Assembly: GCA_027315065.1 (NCBI GenBank) | Contig: DAHUYT010000019.1 | Coordinates: forward strand, 1 to 37,031 | Direction of reading: 5' to 3' | Origin: Nitrososphaerota archaeon | Lineage (GTDB): Archaea > Thermoproteota > Nitrososphaeria > Nitrososphaerales > Nitrosopumilaceae | DNA length: 37,031 nucleotides | Part shown: piece by piece, positions 24,560 to 33,186 of the stretch | Layout: each line of letters begins with the position of its first letter | Position numbering within the stretch: position 1 is the stretch's first letter | The notes under the pieces: model-generated | The model's input: only the letters and a program-made list of their open reading frames with translations | What the model was told of the DNA's origin: nothing | The model's database searches: none | Program-made: the position numbers and the translations under genes

Positions 24560-24568
24560 ATTTTTATT
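24560..24568 (+). promoter_or_regulatory. TATA-like element for rpo3
   Basis: TTTTTATTT about 28-36 bp upstream of the rpo3 TTG. It supports that TTG as a leaderless start. AT-rich context makes it a moderate call. Confidence 0.4.
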
Positions 24569-24595
24569 TGGAATTTTGGTCTTCATCAATAAGAT

Positions 24596-25231
24596 TTGAC
24601 TTCTCTAGAGATAATTGAAGAAAGCGAAAGCAAGATTATTGTTAAACTAAAGGGTATACCACTCCAATATGCAAACGCGCTCAGAAGGATTTGTCTTTCT
24701 GGTGTTCCTACCTTTGCAATCGACGATATTGTGGTGATTGAAAATTCGTCAGTTCTGGCAGATGAAGGTGTGTCTCACAGACTTGCCATGCTCCCGTTGA
24801 AGACAGATATTGCTAGGTTCGTAGAGCCTTCTGCCTGTGACTGCAATAGTGAGTTAGGTTGTAGTCGTTGCAGAGTTTTATTAGTGTTAGATTCTGGCAA
24901 TTCTGACACAACTCGTACTATCACATCACAAGATCTTAGTTCTGAAGACGAGGTTGTGAAGCCAGTAAATCCCAATATTCCCATAGTTACCTTGGCTCCA
25001 GGTCAAAAGTTGAAGATTGAGGCTTATGCAAGACTTGGTCGGGGTAGCGAACATGCAAAATGGAACTCTGCAACCATTTCAGTTCTAACTCAAGGTAGCA
25101 ATGCAGATGAACATATTTTGACTGTGGAGACGGTAGGAAATCTTACTGCTGGTGAAGTAGTAAAAGCTGCAGTCGATGAATTAGAGAAGAGATTAGGTGA
25201 ATTTCAGCAGACAATCGCGGCACTTGGCTAA
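24596..25231 (+). CDS. rpo3: DNA-directed RNA polymerase subunit Rpo3 (D)
   Basis: A 211-residue alpha-like assembly subunit. It contains the alpha-type signature (LQYANALRRICLSGVPTFAIDDI), EGVSHRLAMLPLK, and four cysteines C81, C83, C89, C92 in a compact loop like the zinc loop of eukaryotic Rpb3. The extra Fe-S ferredoxin-like domain of some archaeal D subunits is absent. Starts at TTG, with TTGAC immediately after a TATA-like stretch. It heads the ribosomal cluster but a 283-bp gap separates it from eL18. Confidence 0.95.
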   Translation: MTSLEIIEESESKIIVKLKGIPLQYANALRRICLSGVPTFAIDDIVVIENSSVLADEGVSHRLAMLPLKTDIARFVEPSACDCNSELGCSRCRVLLVLDSGNSDTTRTITSQDLSSEDEVVKPVNPNIPIVTLAPGQKLKIEAYARLGRGSEHAKWNSATISVLTQGSNADEHILTVETVGNLTAGEVVKAAVDELEKRLGEFQQTIAALG

Positions 25232-25237
25232 GGGCTC

Positions 25238-25351
25238 TTACATTGCAGGGCGATGACCCGGTTCTTCCTTCTCATGCCATACTTGGAATACAATTGTTTT
25301 CTTATTCTGTGATAGCTTAAATGATGATGTGATTGATTTTGTGTACTCCAT
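25238..25351 (-). CDS. Possible 37-residue small ORF antisense to the rpo3-eL18 gap
   Basis: Reads MEYTKSITSSFKLSQNKKTI then VFQVWHEKEEPGHRPAM with plausible amino-acid variety. Another minus-strand ORF of 27 residues (25363-25446, MMTLSVHISTGYIVPSVEGN...) ends 12 bp upstream in a different frame, so both may be pieces of one frameshifted gene. No promoter assigned and no family recognised. It fills the only long gap in the rpo3 cluster. Confidence 0.25.
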   Translation of the reverse strand: MEYTKSITSSFKLSQNKKTIVFQVWHEKEEPGHRPAM

Positions 25352-25362
25352 TTTTGGTTGCC

Positions 25363-25446
25363 TTAGATGTCATATTGCATGACTTGATTGCCTTCAACTG
25401 ATGGCACGATGTATCCTGTTGAAATGTGTACGGATAATGTCATCAT
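25363..25446 (-). CDS. Possible 27-residue small ORF, perhaps the 5' part of a frameshifted gene
   Basis: ATG at 25446 (or GTG at 25449) to a TAA at 25363-25365. It lies just upstream of the ORF at 25238-25351 but in another frame. See that entry; support is weak. Confidence 0.2.
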   Translation of the reverse strand: MMTLSVHISTGYIVPSVEGNQVMQYDI

Positions 25447-25477
25447 CACATGACAACGTAATAGAGCCTGGCTGAGC

Positions 25478-25489
25478 ATATATTATATT
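25478..25489 (+). promoter_or_regulatory. TATA-like box for the eL18-uL13-uS9 unit
   Basis: ATATATTATATT about 26-37 bp before the eL18 ATG. This suggests that the ribosomal genes have their own promoter, separate from rpo3. Confidence 0.5.
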
Positions 25490-25514
25490 TGGGTAAAAAT
25501 TGGCATAATTACAC

Positions 25515-25862
25515 ATGACTAATCAAGTTGTCATACGAATGGCAAAAGAGCTCAAAGTGGCCTCAAAGAAGAACAAAGCACCCATCTGGCTAAGACTTGC
25601 AGAGATGGCATTAAAACCGGCCAGAACAAAAAGAGTACTCAATCTAGGTCAAATTGACAAGTCCATAAGTGATAACGATATAGTAATAGTTCCAGGAAAG
25701 GTTCTAGGTACTGGAAATATTTCACACAAGATAACATTATGTTCTTTCTCAATTTCTACAACAGGTGCAAAAAAAGTAATACAGTCGGGTGGAAAGATTG
25801 TAGACTTTGCACAGTTGATTAAGAACAACCCAACAGGTAAAGGAGTGAAAATAATTGGCTAA
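25515..25862 (+). CDS. rpl18e: Ribosomal protein eL18
   Basis: A 115-residue large-subunit protein with the family's start (IRMAKELKVASKKNKAPIWLRL) and VVPGKVLGTG-like strand. It precedes uL13 with an 8-bp overlap. Length and order match archaeal S9/L13 operons. Confidence 0.95.
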   Translation: MTNQVVIRMAKELKVASKKNKAPIWLRLAEMALKPARTKRVLNLGQIDKSISDNDIVIVPGKVLGTGNISHKITLCSFSISTTGAKKVIQSGGKIVDFAQLIKNNPTGKGVKIIG

Positions 25863-26331
25863 ACAAGAACAAACACCTGCAAAGACAGAATCTAAAAAGT
25901 CTCAGGATGTAATAGTAGACGGTACAAACCAAGTTGCTGGAAGACTGTGTTCACATGTAGCAAAACTATTGATAAATGGTACAAGAGTTTCAATTGTAAA
26001 TTCTGAAAATATCATGCTTAGTGGGGACAGATACATGATAATTGGAGAATATAGAAAGTTTCTCGAGGTAGCAAGTATTAATAATCCTAAATTTGGTCCA
26101 TTCCATCCTCGTCGACCTGATACGATGATCACAAAGATGGTACGAGGCATGCTTCCAAAGAACAAGCCTTCAGGTCAGACAGCCTTGAAGAGATTGAGAG
26201 CATACTTGGGTGTTCCAAATGAATTAAAATCAAAAAAGACTACCCAGTTCGAAGACGCAAAAATAAGAAAGCCTTCTGCATATTATACAACTTTTGGAGA
26301 GCTAGGTAGAACTGTAGGGTGGCATGGATAA
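25855..26331 (+). CDS. rpl13: Ribosomal protein uL13
   Basis: A 158-residue large-subunit protein starting at TTG inside the eL18 end. It has DGTNQVAGRLCSHVAKLL, SGDRYMIIGEYRKF and a KMVRGMLP motif typical of the family. The N-terminal extension (KQEQTPAKTESKKSQ) is unusually charged. The stop overlaps the uS9 start (TAATG). Confidence 0.95.
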   Translation: MAKQEQTPAKTESKKSQDVIVDGTNQVAGRLCSHVAKLLINGTRVSIVNSENIMLSGDRYMIIGEYRKFLEVASINNPKFGPFHPRRPDTMITKMVRGMLPKNKPSGQTALKRLRAYLGVPNELKSKKTTQFEDAKIRKPSAYYTTFGELGRTVGWHG

Positions 26332-26774
26332 TGGCAAAACTTGAAGGATATTTTGCATCAAGAAAGACTGCACGTGCTCATGCCTTTATCACAAAAGGAG
26401 CAGGCCGTGTTAGAATCAATAATGTTCCAGTGGAAATGATTCAACAGGAGATAGTAAGAGAAGTAATTCTTGCCCCGCTTGAAATTACAGGTGATCTTAG
26501 GAACAAAATTGATCTTTCAGTAAGAGTACGTGGTGGTGGGTTTATGGGGCAATCATATGCAAGTGCAGTTGCCATATCAAGAGCTTTGACAGGCTGGACA
26601 AAGACAAGAAAAGAGCCAAAAGAACATCCATTTACAAGAACAGTTCGCGAAGATCTAAAAAAGAAAATTTCAGAATACGATAAACACTTGCTTAGCGGTG
26701 ACGACAGAAGAAAAGAGCCAAAGAAGTTTGGCGGTCCCAGTGCTAGAAGAAGAAAACAGAAGTCATACAGGTAG
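26331..26774 (+). CDS. rps9: Ribosomal protein uS9
   Basis: A 147-residue small-subunit protein with YFASRKTARAHAFITKGAGR, VRGGGFMGQSYASAVAISRAL and a C-terminal tail ending RRRKQKSYR, which contacts the P-site tRNA. I start it at the ATG at 26331 (MAKLEGYF); the longer in-frame start at 26319 lies inside uL13 and would add four odd residues. The TAATG overlap supports this choice. Confidence 0.95.
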   Translation: MAKLEGYFASRKTARAHAFITKGAGRVRINNVPVEMIQQEIVREVILAPLEITGDLRNKIDLSVRVRGGGFMGQSYASAVAISRALTGWTKTRKEPKEHPFTRTVREDLKKKISEYDKHLLSGDDRRKEPKKFGGPSARRRKQKSYR

Positions 26775-26776
26775 CC

Positions 26777-27505
26777 TTGAAAGCTGTAATTCTGGCCGGC
26801 GGACGTGGAACACGCGGAAGGCCATTTACAGATTATATTCCAAAGGCAATGATACCAATTCACGGAAGGCCGCTAATAGCTCATATTGTAGGATACCTAT
26901 CATCATTTAAGATTATAGATGAGATAATCATTCTTTCAGACTTTGATGGCTTAGGTAAACAAATAGAGAAGTATTTTGAAAATCACAAAAGGGCAAAAAA
27001 GCCGCTTAGATTCATCCAGGATTCACAAAGTGGAACAGGTCGAGATCTAGTACATCTAGAGAAAATTCTAGAAAAAAATTCAGAGTTTCTGCTATGGTTT
27101 GTGGATAACCTAACACCACTTGATATCAAAAGCATGTATCAATTCCATAGAGGAAAAAATACCATGGCTACAATAGCTACAAGAAGGTACAGAAAAGAAG
27201 AAACTGGTTACGCAATAGTAGAAAATGGAGTTGTCTTAGAATTTAGGGAAAAACCAACAATAAAACTTGAGATGTCCGAATGCCTTGGCATATATATCAT
27301 GAATTCAGAAATTCTAAAGATTATCAAATCAGAAGGAGCTAAAAGAAACGAGATTAATCTCTCATATGATATTCTCCAACCACTATCAAAAAAAGGAAAG
27401 ATTAGTGCATATGACATAGGAAAGAGCCCGTGGATAGATATAGACTCCCCAAGTCGTGTCGAAAGAGAAAAAAAACTAGTAAATGTGATAATTAAGAGAC
27501 TCTAA
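26777..27505 (+). CDS. Sugar-phosphate nucleotidyltransferase
   Basis: A 242-residue protein starting at TTG, 2 bp after rps9. Rossmann-like nucleotidyltransferase: LAGGRGTRGRPFTDYIPKAM binds the NTP, where GTRLRPLT is usual, so L to G and L to F changes are visible. VDNL (about 113) replaces the typical DxD region, then LEFREKP and YDILQPLSKKG. It would activate a sugar-1-phosphate for glycan or nucleotide-sugar synthesis. No left-handed-helix acyltransferase domain is attached. Its place in the ribosomal operon, where rpoN/rpoK usually follow, is unusual. Confidence 0.82.
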   Translation: MKAVILAGGRGTRGRPFTDYIPKAMIPIHGRPLIAHIVGYLSSFKIIDEIIILSDFDGLGKQIEKYFENHKRAKKPLRFIQDSQSGTGRDLVHLEKILEKNSEFLLWFVDNLTPLDIKSMYQFHRGKNTMATIATRRYRKEETGYAIVENGVVLEFREKPTIKLEMSECLGIYIMNSEILKIIKSEGAKRNEINLSYDILQPLSKKGKISAYDIGKSPWIDIDSPSRVEREKKLVNVIIKRL

Positions 27506-28082
27506 GACTAGAGCTTCGTTGTGTATTTTCATACTTTGATATTGCATTGTCATATTGTAGCGTCACTGCAATATCGTCAAGGCCTTCAAGAAGAATTCTT
27601 TTCCAGTGAGACTCTATATCAAAAAATATAATGGCATCATCATTGGTTATGGTTTGTTTTTCCAGATCTATTTCAATATCAGATCTGCTTTCGAATAATT
27701 TCTGCAATACTTGTTCACTTAACTTTATTGGCAATATTCCATTTTTGAAGCAGTTGTTGTAAAAAATATCAGCAAATGAAGTAGACAATACAGCTCTGAA
27801 CCCAAAATCTAGAAGCGCCCAAGCAGCATGTTCTCTGCTTGATCCACATCCAAAATTGTCTCTTGCTAACAATATCTTTGAGTCTTTATATCGCGGCTCA
27901 TTTAAAACAAAGTCTTTTTTTATAGTTCCATCTTTTTCATATCGCCAGTCATAAAACAAATACTTGCCAAATCCAGTCTTTTGAACTAGTTTTAGGAACT
28001 GTTTTGGAATTATCTGATCAGTATCAACATTTACCTTGTTAAGTGGAGTTGCGATACTTTTAATTTTTATGAAAGGTTCCAT
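27492..28082 (-). CDS. leuD: 3-isopropylmalate dehydratase small subunit (bacterial type)
   Basis: A 196-residue swivel-domain subunit with NVDTDQIIPKQFLK, RDNFGCGSSREHAAW and GFRAVLSTSFADIFYNNCFKNG, the bacterial LeuD pattern and length. It pairs with the 470-residue LeuC 1 bp upstream. Its 3' end overlaps the convergent nucleotidyltransferase gene by 14 bp. It converts 2- to 3-isopropylmalate in leucine synthesis. Confidence 0.92.
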   Translation of the reverse strand: MEPFIKIKSIATPLNKVNVDTDQIIPKQFLKLVQKTGFGKYLFYDWRYEKDGTIKKDFVLNEPRYKDSKILLARDNFGCGSSREHAAWALLDFGFRAVLSTSFADIFYNNCFKNGILPIKLSEQVLQKLFESRSDIEIDLEKQTITNDDAIIFFDIESHWKRILLEGLDDIAVTLQYDNAISKYENTQRSSSLRVS

Positions 28083-28083
28083 C

Positions 28084-29496
28084 TTAGTTCAAGTCCAGAT
28101 CTCTTACATCGACAAAATGTCCCTGAATTGCGGCGACAGCAGCCATTACTGGACTGACAAGATGTGTCCTACCACCAGAACCTTGCCTGCCCTCAAAGTT
28201 TCTGTTAGAAGTACTGGCACATCTCTCACCGGCGGATAAAATATCGGGATTCATTCCAAGACACATACTACATCCTGATTCCCTCCACTCAAAACCTGCA
28301 TCTTTGAAGATCCCGTCAAGGCCTAATTCTTCTGCTTGTTTCTTCACATGTTGTGACCCCGGTACAATCATGGCCCTTACTTTTGATGAGACTTTCTTTC
28401 CTTTTACTGCTCTTGCAGCCTCTGTCAAATCTTCTAATCTGGAATTAGTACAAGAACCTATGAAGACTCTGTCTATCTCAATATCTGTAATCAAAGTTCC
28501 TGATTTGAGTCCCATGTATTGTAGGGCTTTGGTTGCAGCTTTCTCTTCCTCAGTGTTTCCTTTTGCATATTCTTCAGGAAATGGGACCTTGCCTGTAACA
28601 TCAACAGTCATCGCAGGATTTGTACCCCAGCTTACCTGAGGTGCAATCGTGTCTACATGTAACGTAAAACTTTTGTCAAATCTTGCATTACTATCAGTCT
28701 TCAAGTTTTCTCTCCAGTACTCTACCAATTTCTCATAATTTTTTGGTACATATCTTCTTCCTCTTAAATAATCAAATGTCTTTTCGTCAGGAGCTATAAG
28801 ACCGGCCCGCGCACCACCCTCAATTGACATATTACATATGGTCATCCTTTGCTCCATGCTAAGTTCCGAGATTGTTTCTCCTCTGTACTCAAACGTAGTG
28901 CCCGTACCGCCAGCAGTACCGATCTTCCGTATTATTGAAAGTATGATATCCTTGGCGGTTATTGCATGAATGTTCTTTCGTTTCCCTTCTACCCTAATTT
29001 CAAATGTTCTTGGCTTTTCCATCCATATGCATTGAGTTGCCAGTACATGCTCTACATCACTTGTGCCAATCCCAAAGGCAAATGCACCAAAAGCACCATG
29101 AGTAGAAGTATGACTGTCACCACAGACTATTGTTGTTCCAGGTAGTGTTATTCCAAGTTCAGGGCCTATGACATGAACTATTCCCTGATCTGGGCTGTTA
29201 ATGTCAAAAAGCTTGACTCCAAACTCTTTGCAATTTCTTTCAAGTGTCTTTATCTGTACTTCAGAGGTTTGGTCTAATATAGGCAATGACCTGTCACTTG
29301 TTGGCACATTATGATCCATAGTTGCAAAAGTAAGATCTGTTCTTCGTATGTTTCTCTTGTTCATGCGCAATCCATCAAAAGCCTGCGGTGATGTGACCTC
29401 ATGTACTAGATGCCTGTCAATGTACAATAGAGAACGACCATTTCCCTCTTCTACTACATGAGAATCCCAGATCTTTTCAAACAAGGTCTTCGCCAT
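28084..29496 (-). CDS. leuC: 3-isopropylmalate dehydratase large subunit (bacterial type)
   Basis: A 470-residue aconitase-family protein holding a [4Fe-4S] cluster. Cluster cysteines lie in [11 protein letters not shown] and CSMCLGMN. The start [15 protein letters not shown] and the [25 protein letters not shown] block match bacterial LeuC. It is followed by leuD after 1 bp. A second, archaeal-type pair lies directly upstream, which makes this one a likely ancient import from bacteria (inference). Confidence 0.93.
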   Translation of the reverse strand: MAKTLFEKIWDSHVVEEGNGRSLLYIDRHLVHEVTSPQAFDGLRMNKRNIRRTDLTFATMDHNVPTSDRSLPILDQTSEVQIKTLERNCKEFGVKLFDINSPDQGIVHVIGPELGITLPGTTIVCGDSHTSTHGAFGAFAFGIGTSDVEHVLATQCIWMEKPRTFEIRVEGKRKNIHAITAKDIILSIIRKIGTAGGTGTTFEYRGETISELSMEQRMTICNMSIEGGARAGLIAPDEKTFDYLRGRRYVPKNYEKLVEYWRENLKTDSNARFDKSFTLHVDTIAPQVSWGTNPAMTVDVTGKVPFPEEYAKGNTEEEKAATKALQYMGLKSGTLITDIEIDRVFIGSCTNSRLEDLTEAARAVKGKKVSSKVRAMIVPGSQHVKKQAEELGLDGIFKDAGFEWRESGCSMCLGMNPDILSAGERCASTSNRNFEGRQGSGGRTHLVSPVMAAVAAIQGHFVDVRDLDLN

Positions 29497-29556
29497 AAGT
29501 TATTCACTATCAGATCGGAGATATAATGGTAGGTGTCATTACAGAACAAATATCCA

Positions 29557-30039
29557 TTATGATTTGTAGTTGAACAGTCCACCGGCTGCAATTATTTTTC
29601 CTATCAACTCTGGAAATGGCTTTATTTCATAGATCGTATTTTTTGTAATATTTCTTATTTTATTTTCAGATGTTTCAATCTCGAGTTGATCTCCTTCAGA
29701 TATGTCCTTGTAGGTACTTTCTTCTATCTCAATAGGTAGCAGGAATGCACCATCTACTGCATTTCTATAGAATATTCTTGCAAAGGACAATGCCAGAACT
29801 GCTTTGACTCCAGAGTATGAGAGAGCGATTGGCGCATGTTCCCTTGAGGAACCACAACCAAAGTTTTTACCTGCTACTAAAAAATCCCCCGGTTTTACTT
29901 TTTTGTGAAAATCTTTATCAATTCCTTCCATTGCATGTTTTGCAAGCTCATCATAGTCATGAATTTTAAGATACGGTCCTGGCAAGATTACATCAGTATC
30001 AATATTGTCTTTTTCGTATTTTATTACCGAGCCTTTCAT
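29557..30039 (-). CDS. Archaeal-type isopropylmalate/homoaconitate-family dehydratase, small subunit
   Basis: A 160-residue swivel subunit of the short archaeal type (KDNIDTDVILPGPYLKIHDY, GKNFGCGSSREHAPIAL). The loop after the DTD motif, which in characterised archaeal enzymes reads YLVY (isopropylmalate) or YLRT (homoaconitate), reads YLKI here, so the substrate is not obvious. Its start overlaps the large subunit end by 4 bp. Isopropylmalate, citramalate-derived or another substrate is possible. Confidence 0.85.
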   Translation of the reverse strand: MKGSVIKYEKDNIDTDVILPGPYLKIHDYDELAKHAMEGIDKDFHKKVKPGDFLVAGKNFGCGSSREHAPIALSYSGVKAVLALSFARIFYRNAVDGAFLLPIEIEESTYKDISEGDQLEIETSENKIRNITKNTIYEIKPFPELIGKIIAAGGLFNYKS

Positions 30040-31310
30040 TTAACATCCCTCGGATCTGTGATTTTCCCTGTGATTGCTGATGCCGCAGTAACAAGCGGTG
30101 AAGCAAGATATGTCCTTGATTCAACATGACCCATCCTGCCTGGAAAATTCCTATTTGTTGTACTGATACAGACCTCATCTTTTGCCAAGACTCCCATATG
30201 TGCACCACAGCAGGCACCACATGTTGGCGGCCCCACCATTGCTCCTGCATCCATGAAAATCTTTACGAGTCCTTCATCCATCGCCTTTCTGAAGATAGAT
30301 ATAGCCGCAGGAAGTATTTCGGTTCTAATCTTTACTGTTCTCCCTTTGAGAATTCTTGCAGCAGCTCTCAAATCCTCAAGTTTTGCGCCAGTACATGAGC
30401 CAATGTATGCCTTGTCAAGGGACACAGATGATAGATCTCGTGCAACTGTGATATTTTCTGGAGAAAATGGTTTCGCTACGATCGGATCAAGTACAGATGC
30501 CTCATATTCATAGATTTTTTCATATTGAGCATCAGGATCTCCATGAACTTCACTGTAATTTGTGGCACCTCGTTGTGCAAGATAATCACGTATTTTTTGA
30601 TCCGGTTCAATTATTCCGCTTTTTGCTCCAGCTTCTGTAGTCATATTAGTCAGTGTCAATCTTTCCTCAACAGACATTTCAGATATTCCAGATCCTCCAA
30701 ATTGCATTGTCTTGTATGCACCACCATCTGTACCAATGTCCCCGATTATTTTCAGTATCAAGTCCTTTGCCATTACATAATCAGGTAATTTCCCATTTAG
30801 CTTAAAGTATATTGTCTCTGGAACCTTAAACCAGATCTTTCCATTTAATAAAACATATGCCACATCAGTATGTCCAAGTCCTGCTGCAAATGCACCTAGT
30901 GCTCCGGTGGTGTTTGTATGCGAATCACCACCAACATAGACTTCACCTGGCAAAACCATCGCCTCTTCGTGAGAAAGTGTATGACAGATCCCATACTGAC
31001 CCATACCATATTTGAAATGCTTTTCTATACCATACTCTTTTGTAAATTGCGTTAGTAATACCACGTTTTGAGCAGATATTTTGTCAGCTGCGGGTACAAA
31101 ATGATCCTCTGCAACCCATACTTTTTCTGGGGACCATAATTTTTCGATCCTCATTCCACTCTTCTTTAATTTTTCAAATACAGCTATTACTCCTGGTCCA
31201 GATACATCATGCACCATTACTTTATCCACATTAGCAAATATAACATCATCAGGAGAAACTTTGGTTTTTCCCGATGCCCTAGCTAGAATCTTTTCAGTGA
31301 TATTCAACAA
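30036..31310 (-). CDS. Archaeal-type isopropylmalate/homoaconitate-family dehydratase, large subunit
   Basis: A 424-residue aconitase-family protein shorter than bacterial LeuC. It has GGDSHTNTTGALGAFAAGLG, the cluster Cys in GSCTGAKLEDLRAAA (GSCTN is usual), PTCGACCGAHMGVL and TTNRNFPGRMGH. It forms a pair with the 160-residue small subunit and probably isomerises a 2-alkylmalate. Having this pair beside a bacterial-type LeuCD suggests a division of labour between leucine and another pathway such as isoleucine (inference). Confidence 0.87.
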   Translation of the reverse strand: MLNITEKILARASGKTKVSPDDVIFANVDKVMVHDVSGPGVIAVFEKLKKSGMRIEKLWSPEKVWVAEDHFVPAADKISAQNVVLLTQFTKEYGIEKHFKYGMGQYGICHTLSHEEAMVLPGEVYVGGDSHTNTTGALGAFAAGLGHTDVAYVLLNGKIWFKVPETIYFKLNGKLPDYVMAKDLILKIIGDIGTDGGAYKTMQFGGSGISEMSVEERLTLTNMTTEAGAKSGIIEPDQKIRDYLAQRGATNYSEVHGDPDAQYEKIYEYEASVLDPIVAKPFSPENITVARDLSSVSLDKAYIGSCTGAKLEDLRAAARILKGRTVKIRTEILPAAISIFRKAMDEGLVKIFMDAGAMVGPPTCGACCGAHMGVLAKDEVCISTTNRNFPGRMGHVESRTYLASPLVTAASAITGKITDPRDVK

Positions 31311-31368
31311 AAAAGATACTCCTTTTAGAAATTAAAACGTTTGCAGAAAGATCCCCCAAAGATTTACA

Positions 31369-32022
31369 TTGCTTGAAAATCATCTAAAAAAAAGATTGGT
31401 TTCTACACTTTTGAAATTATCAACTTTTGTCATACTTGCATCATTATTCCAGCATGCAGTTTATGCGCAAGATGAATCTACACCACAGATCAGATTATCA
31501 AGCAAGGGACTGGCATACGTCAAACTCTCAACATATCCGGCAAATCCTGTAACAGGTCAACTAACAGTTATTCTCATCCAGTTCATAGATCCGCAAAGTA
31601 AAGCTCCACGCGGAGACATCTATTACAAATTCATTATAAGAAATGAAACAAGTCAACTGCTCATATTGCCAGGAGGATCTACAATCACTGGGAAGGCAGG
31701 AATACCATACCAGTTTGAAGAACCGGGAAAATACCAAGTGGAAGTTGACCTAAACGACACCGCTTTCTCAAAAGACAACTCAGCATCACTTGATAAGGTT
31801 ATTTTCCCAGTTTATGTATCACAAGGAACACTGCAAACATCAAACCAAACAGTTCCTAACACAGTGTCTGATGTAAGTACTAAACCCAACACGAATACCA
31901 ATAATGGCAGCATTCATCTTTTGATCGATGGAGTATTAGTCGCGATTACTGTAGGTCTAGCCTTATTCATATTTAGGAGGAGGGTCATTGCAAAGCGCAA
32001 AAAATCAAACACGCCCGAATAA
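31369..32022 (+). CDS. Exported beta-sandwich protein with C-terminal membrane anchor
   Basis: A 217-residue protein from TTG. The signal peptide (KKRL, then hydrophobic 13-30, VYA cut site about 33) leads into an extracellular domain of strands (40-150, including FEEPGKYQVEVDL), a Thr/Asn-rich stalk (152-180) and a C-terminal membrane helix (183-203) followed by RRRVIAKRKK. It shares the FEEPGxY turn with the protein at 7069-7584. No metal ligands seen. Function unknown; surface attachment is clear. Confidence 0.65.
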   Translation: MLENHLKKRLVSTLLKLSTFVILASLFQHAVYAQDESTPQIRLSSKGLAYVKLSTYPANPVTGQLTVILIQFIDPQSKAPRGDIYYKFIIRNETSQLLILPGGSTITGKAGIPYQFEEPGKYQVEVDLNDTAFSKDNSASLDKVIFPVYVSQGTLQTSNQTVPNTVSDVSTKPNTNTNNGSIHLLIDGVLVAITVGLALFIFRRRVIAKRKKSNTPE

Positions 32023-32074
32023 TTATTTCACATATCTGCAGAACGCTAAATAGTAAATTCAGTTATGGGTACTC

Positions 32075-32845
32075 ATGTCACTTTCAGTATTTCCAATAAA
32101 GTCCTCGTCAAAGACTGAGAAATTTGATTTGTTTGAGAGTTTGAAATCGGATCTTGAAATTGAGGGATTAAAACCTCAAAATGGTGATGTTATTGCAATA
32201 TCAAGCAAATATGTTGCAAATTCCCAAGGAAGGATAGTAGAGTATGATAAAGTTTTCCCATCCTTAGATGCCGGAATTATTGCATCAAAGTTTCACGTTA
32301 AACCGAAAATAGCCGAGATCATCATAAGAGAATCAGACATTATTTTTGGCGGTATTCCTGGGTTTGTCATAACATCGTCAGATTACATCATGGCGCCAAA
32401 TGCAGGCATAGACAAATCCAATGCAAGAAAGGGAGATGTGATATTATATCCAATCGATCCATATACTGTATCAGAACAGTTAAGACGTAAATTTCTACTA
32501 ACATATTACATTCACGTAGGAATCATCATAATAGACAGCAGATTGATGCCTGCTAGAACAGGAACTGTAGGTGTAACAATTGCGTGCGCCGGAATAGAAC
32601 CATTGTCAGATCTTAGAGGCCAAAAGGATTTGCATGGAAATCCACTCAAAGTGACATTTCAAGCTGTTGCCGATGATCTAGCATCTATTGCGAACTTCAA
32701 GATGGGAGAAGGAGCAGAAGCCATTCCTGCTGTACTCATTAGAGACTCTGGCGCTAGGCTTACAGATAGGAGAATCCAAGAGAACGAAATGGCTGTCTCA
32801 TATGATCAGTGCATATACGTTCGTGGACTAGGAACAAGAATCTGA
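32075..32845 (+). CDS. cofE: Coenzyme F420-0:L-glutamate ligase
   Basis: A 256-residue GTP-dependent enzyme that adds glutamate(s) to F420-0. It has the family's blocks GDVIAISSKYVANSQGRIVE, the RTGTVGVTIACAGIEPLSDL region and EGAEAIPAVLIRD. The metal-binding Asp/Glu pattern (DLRGQKDLHGNP) is present. Located alone with respect to other F420 genes. A TATA-like CTAAATAGTAAA lies about 25 bp before the ATG. Confidence 0.92.
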   Translation: MSLSVFPIKSSSKTEKFDLFESLKSDLEIEGLKPQNGDVIAISSKYVANSQGRIVEYDKVFPSLDAGIIASKFHVKPKIAEIIIRESDIIFGGIPGFVITSSDYIMAPNAGIDKSNARKGDVILYPIDPYTVSEQLRRKFLLTYYIHVGIIIIDSRLMPARTGTVGVTIACAGIEPLSDLRGQKDLHGNPLKVTFQAVADDLASIANFKMGEGAEAIPAVLIRDSGARLTDRRIQENEMAVSYDQCIYVRGLGTRI

Positions 32846-33186
32846 TGAAATCATAGTTTTAATGGTTCTGTCAATCAAGGAAAACATCATGCATCTCCTG
32901 CCCAGCATATAGAGATAGAATCTAAGATAGGTTACACAGAAGAAAACTAGTGTGTTAATTGTAAGAGAAAAATGGATCGTTATGTTGTTGCGGCATTAAA
33001 CACTTTGTACAATGGATAGAATAGGTTTTGCCATCTGGAGAGATTTTAGAGAAAGTTATGAAGAATAACATGGAGATCATACATTCACCAACCTTAGAGT
33101 GGATGGAGGAAGTTAGTTTCTGTATGACATGATCAGCCGTAGATTTGACAGAACCGTTTTAATAGAGCTGGATTTGACGGCAGGAT
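32846..33186. other. 341-bp gap without a convincing gene
   Basis: Only short frames occur. The best is on the minus strand, 32955-33080 (ATG at 33080), reading MISMLFFITFSKISPDGKTY then SIHCTKCLMPQQHNDPFFSYN; it carries a CxxC and stays open upstream, but has no other support. A plus-strand frame ending at 33151 or so reads LEKVMKNNMEIIHSPTLEWM. Either could be a decayed gene. I see no repeat or RNA. Confidence 0.4.

Noticed and set aside
25319-25406. Possible C/D-box guide RNA (ATGATGA ... CTGA)
   Set aside because: The boxes are too far apart (about 80 nt) and no clear C'/D' pair was found; chance is likely.
26319-26330. Longer N-terminus for uS9
   Set aside because: The TAATG overlap at 26329-26333 and family length favour the ATG at 26331.
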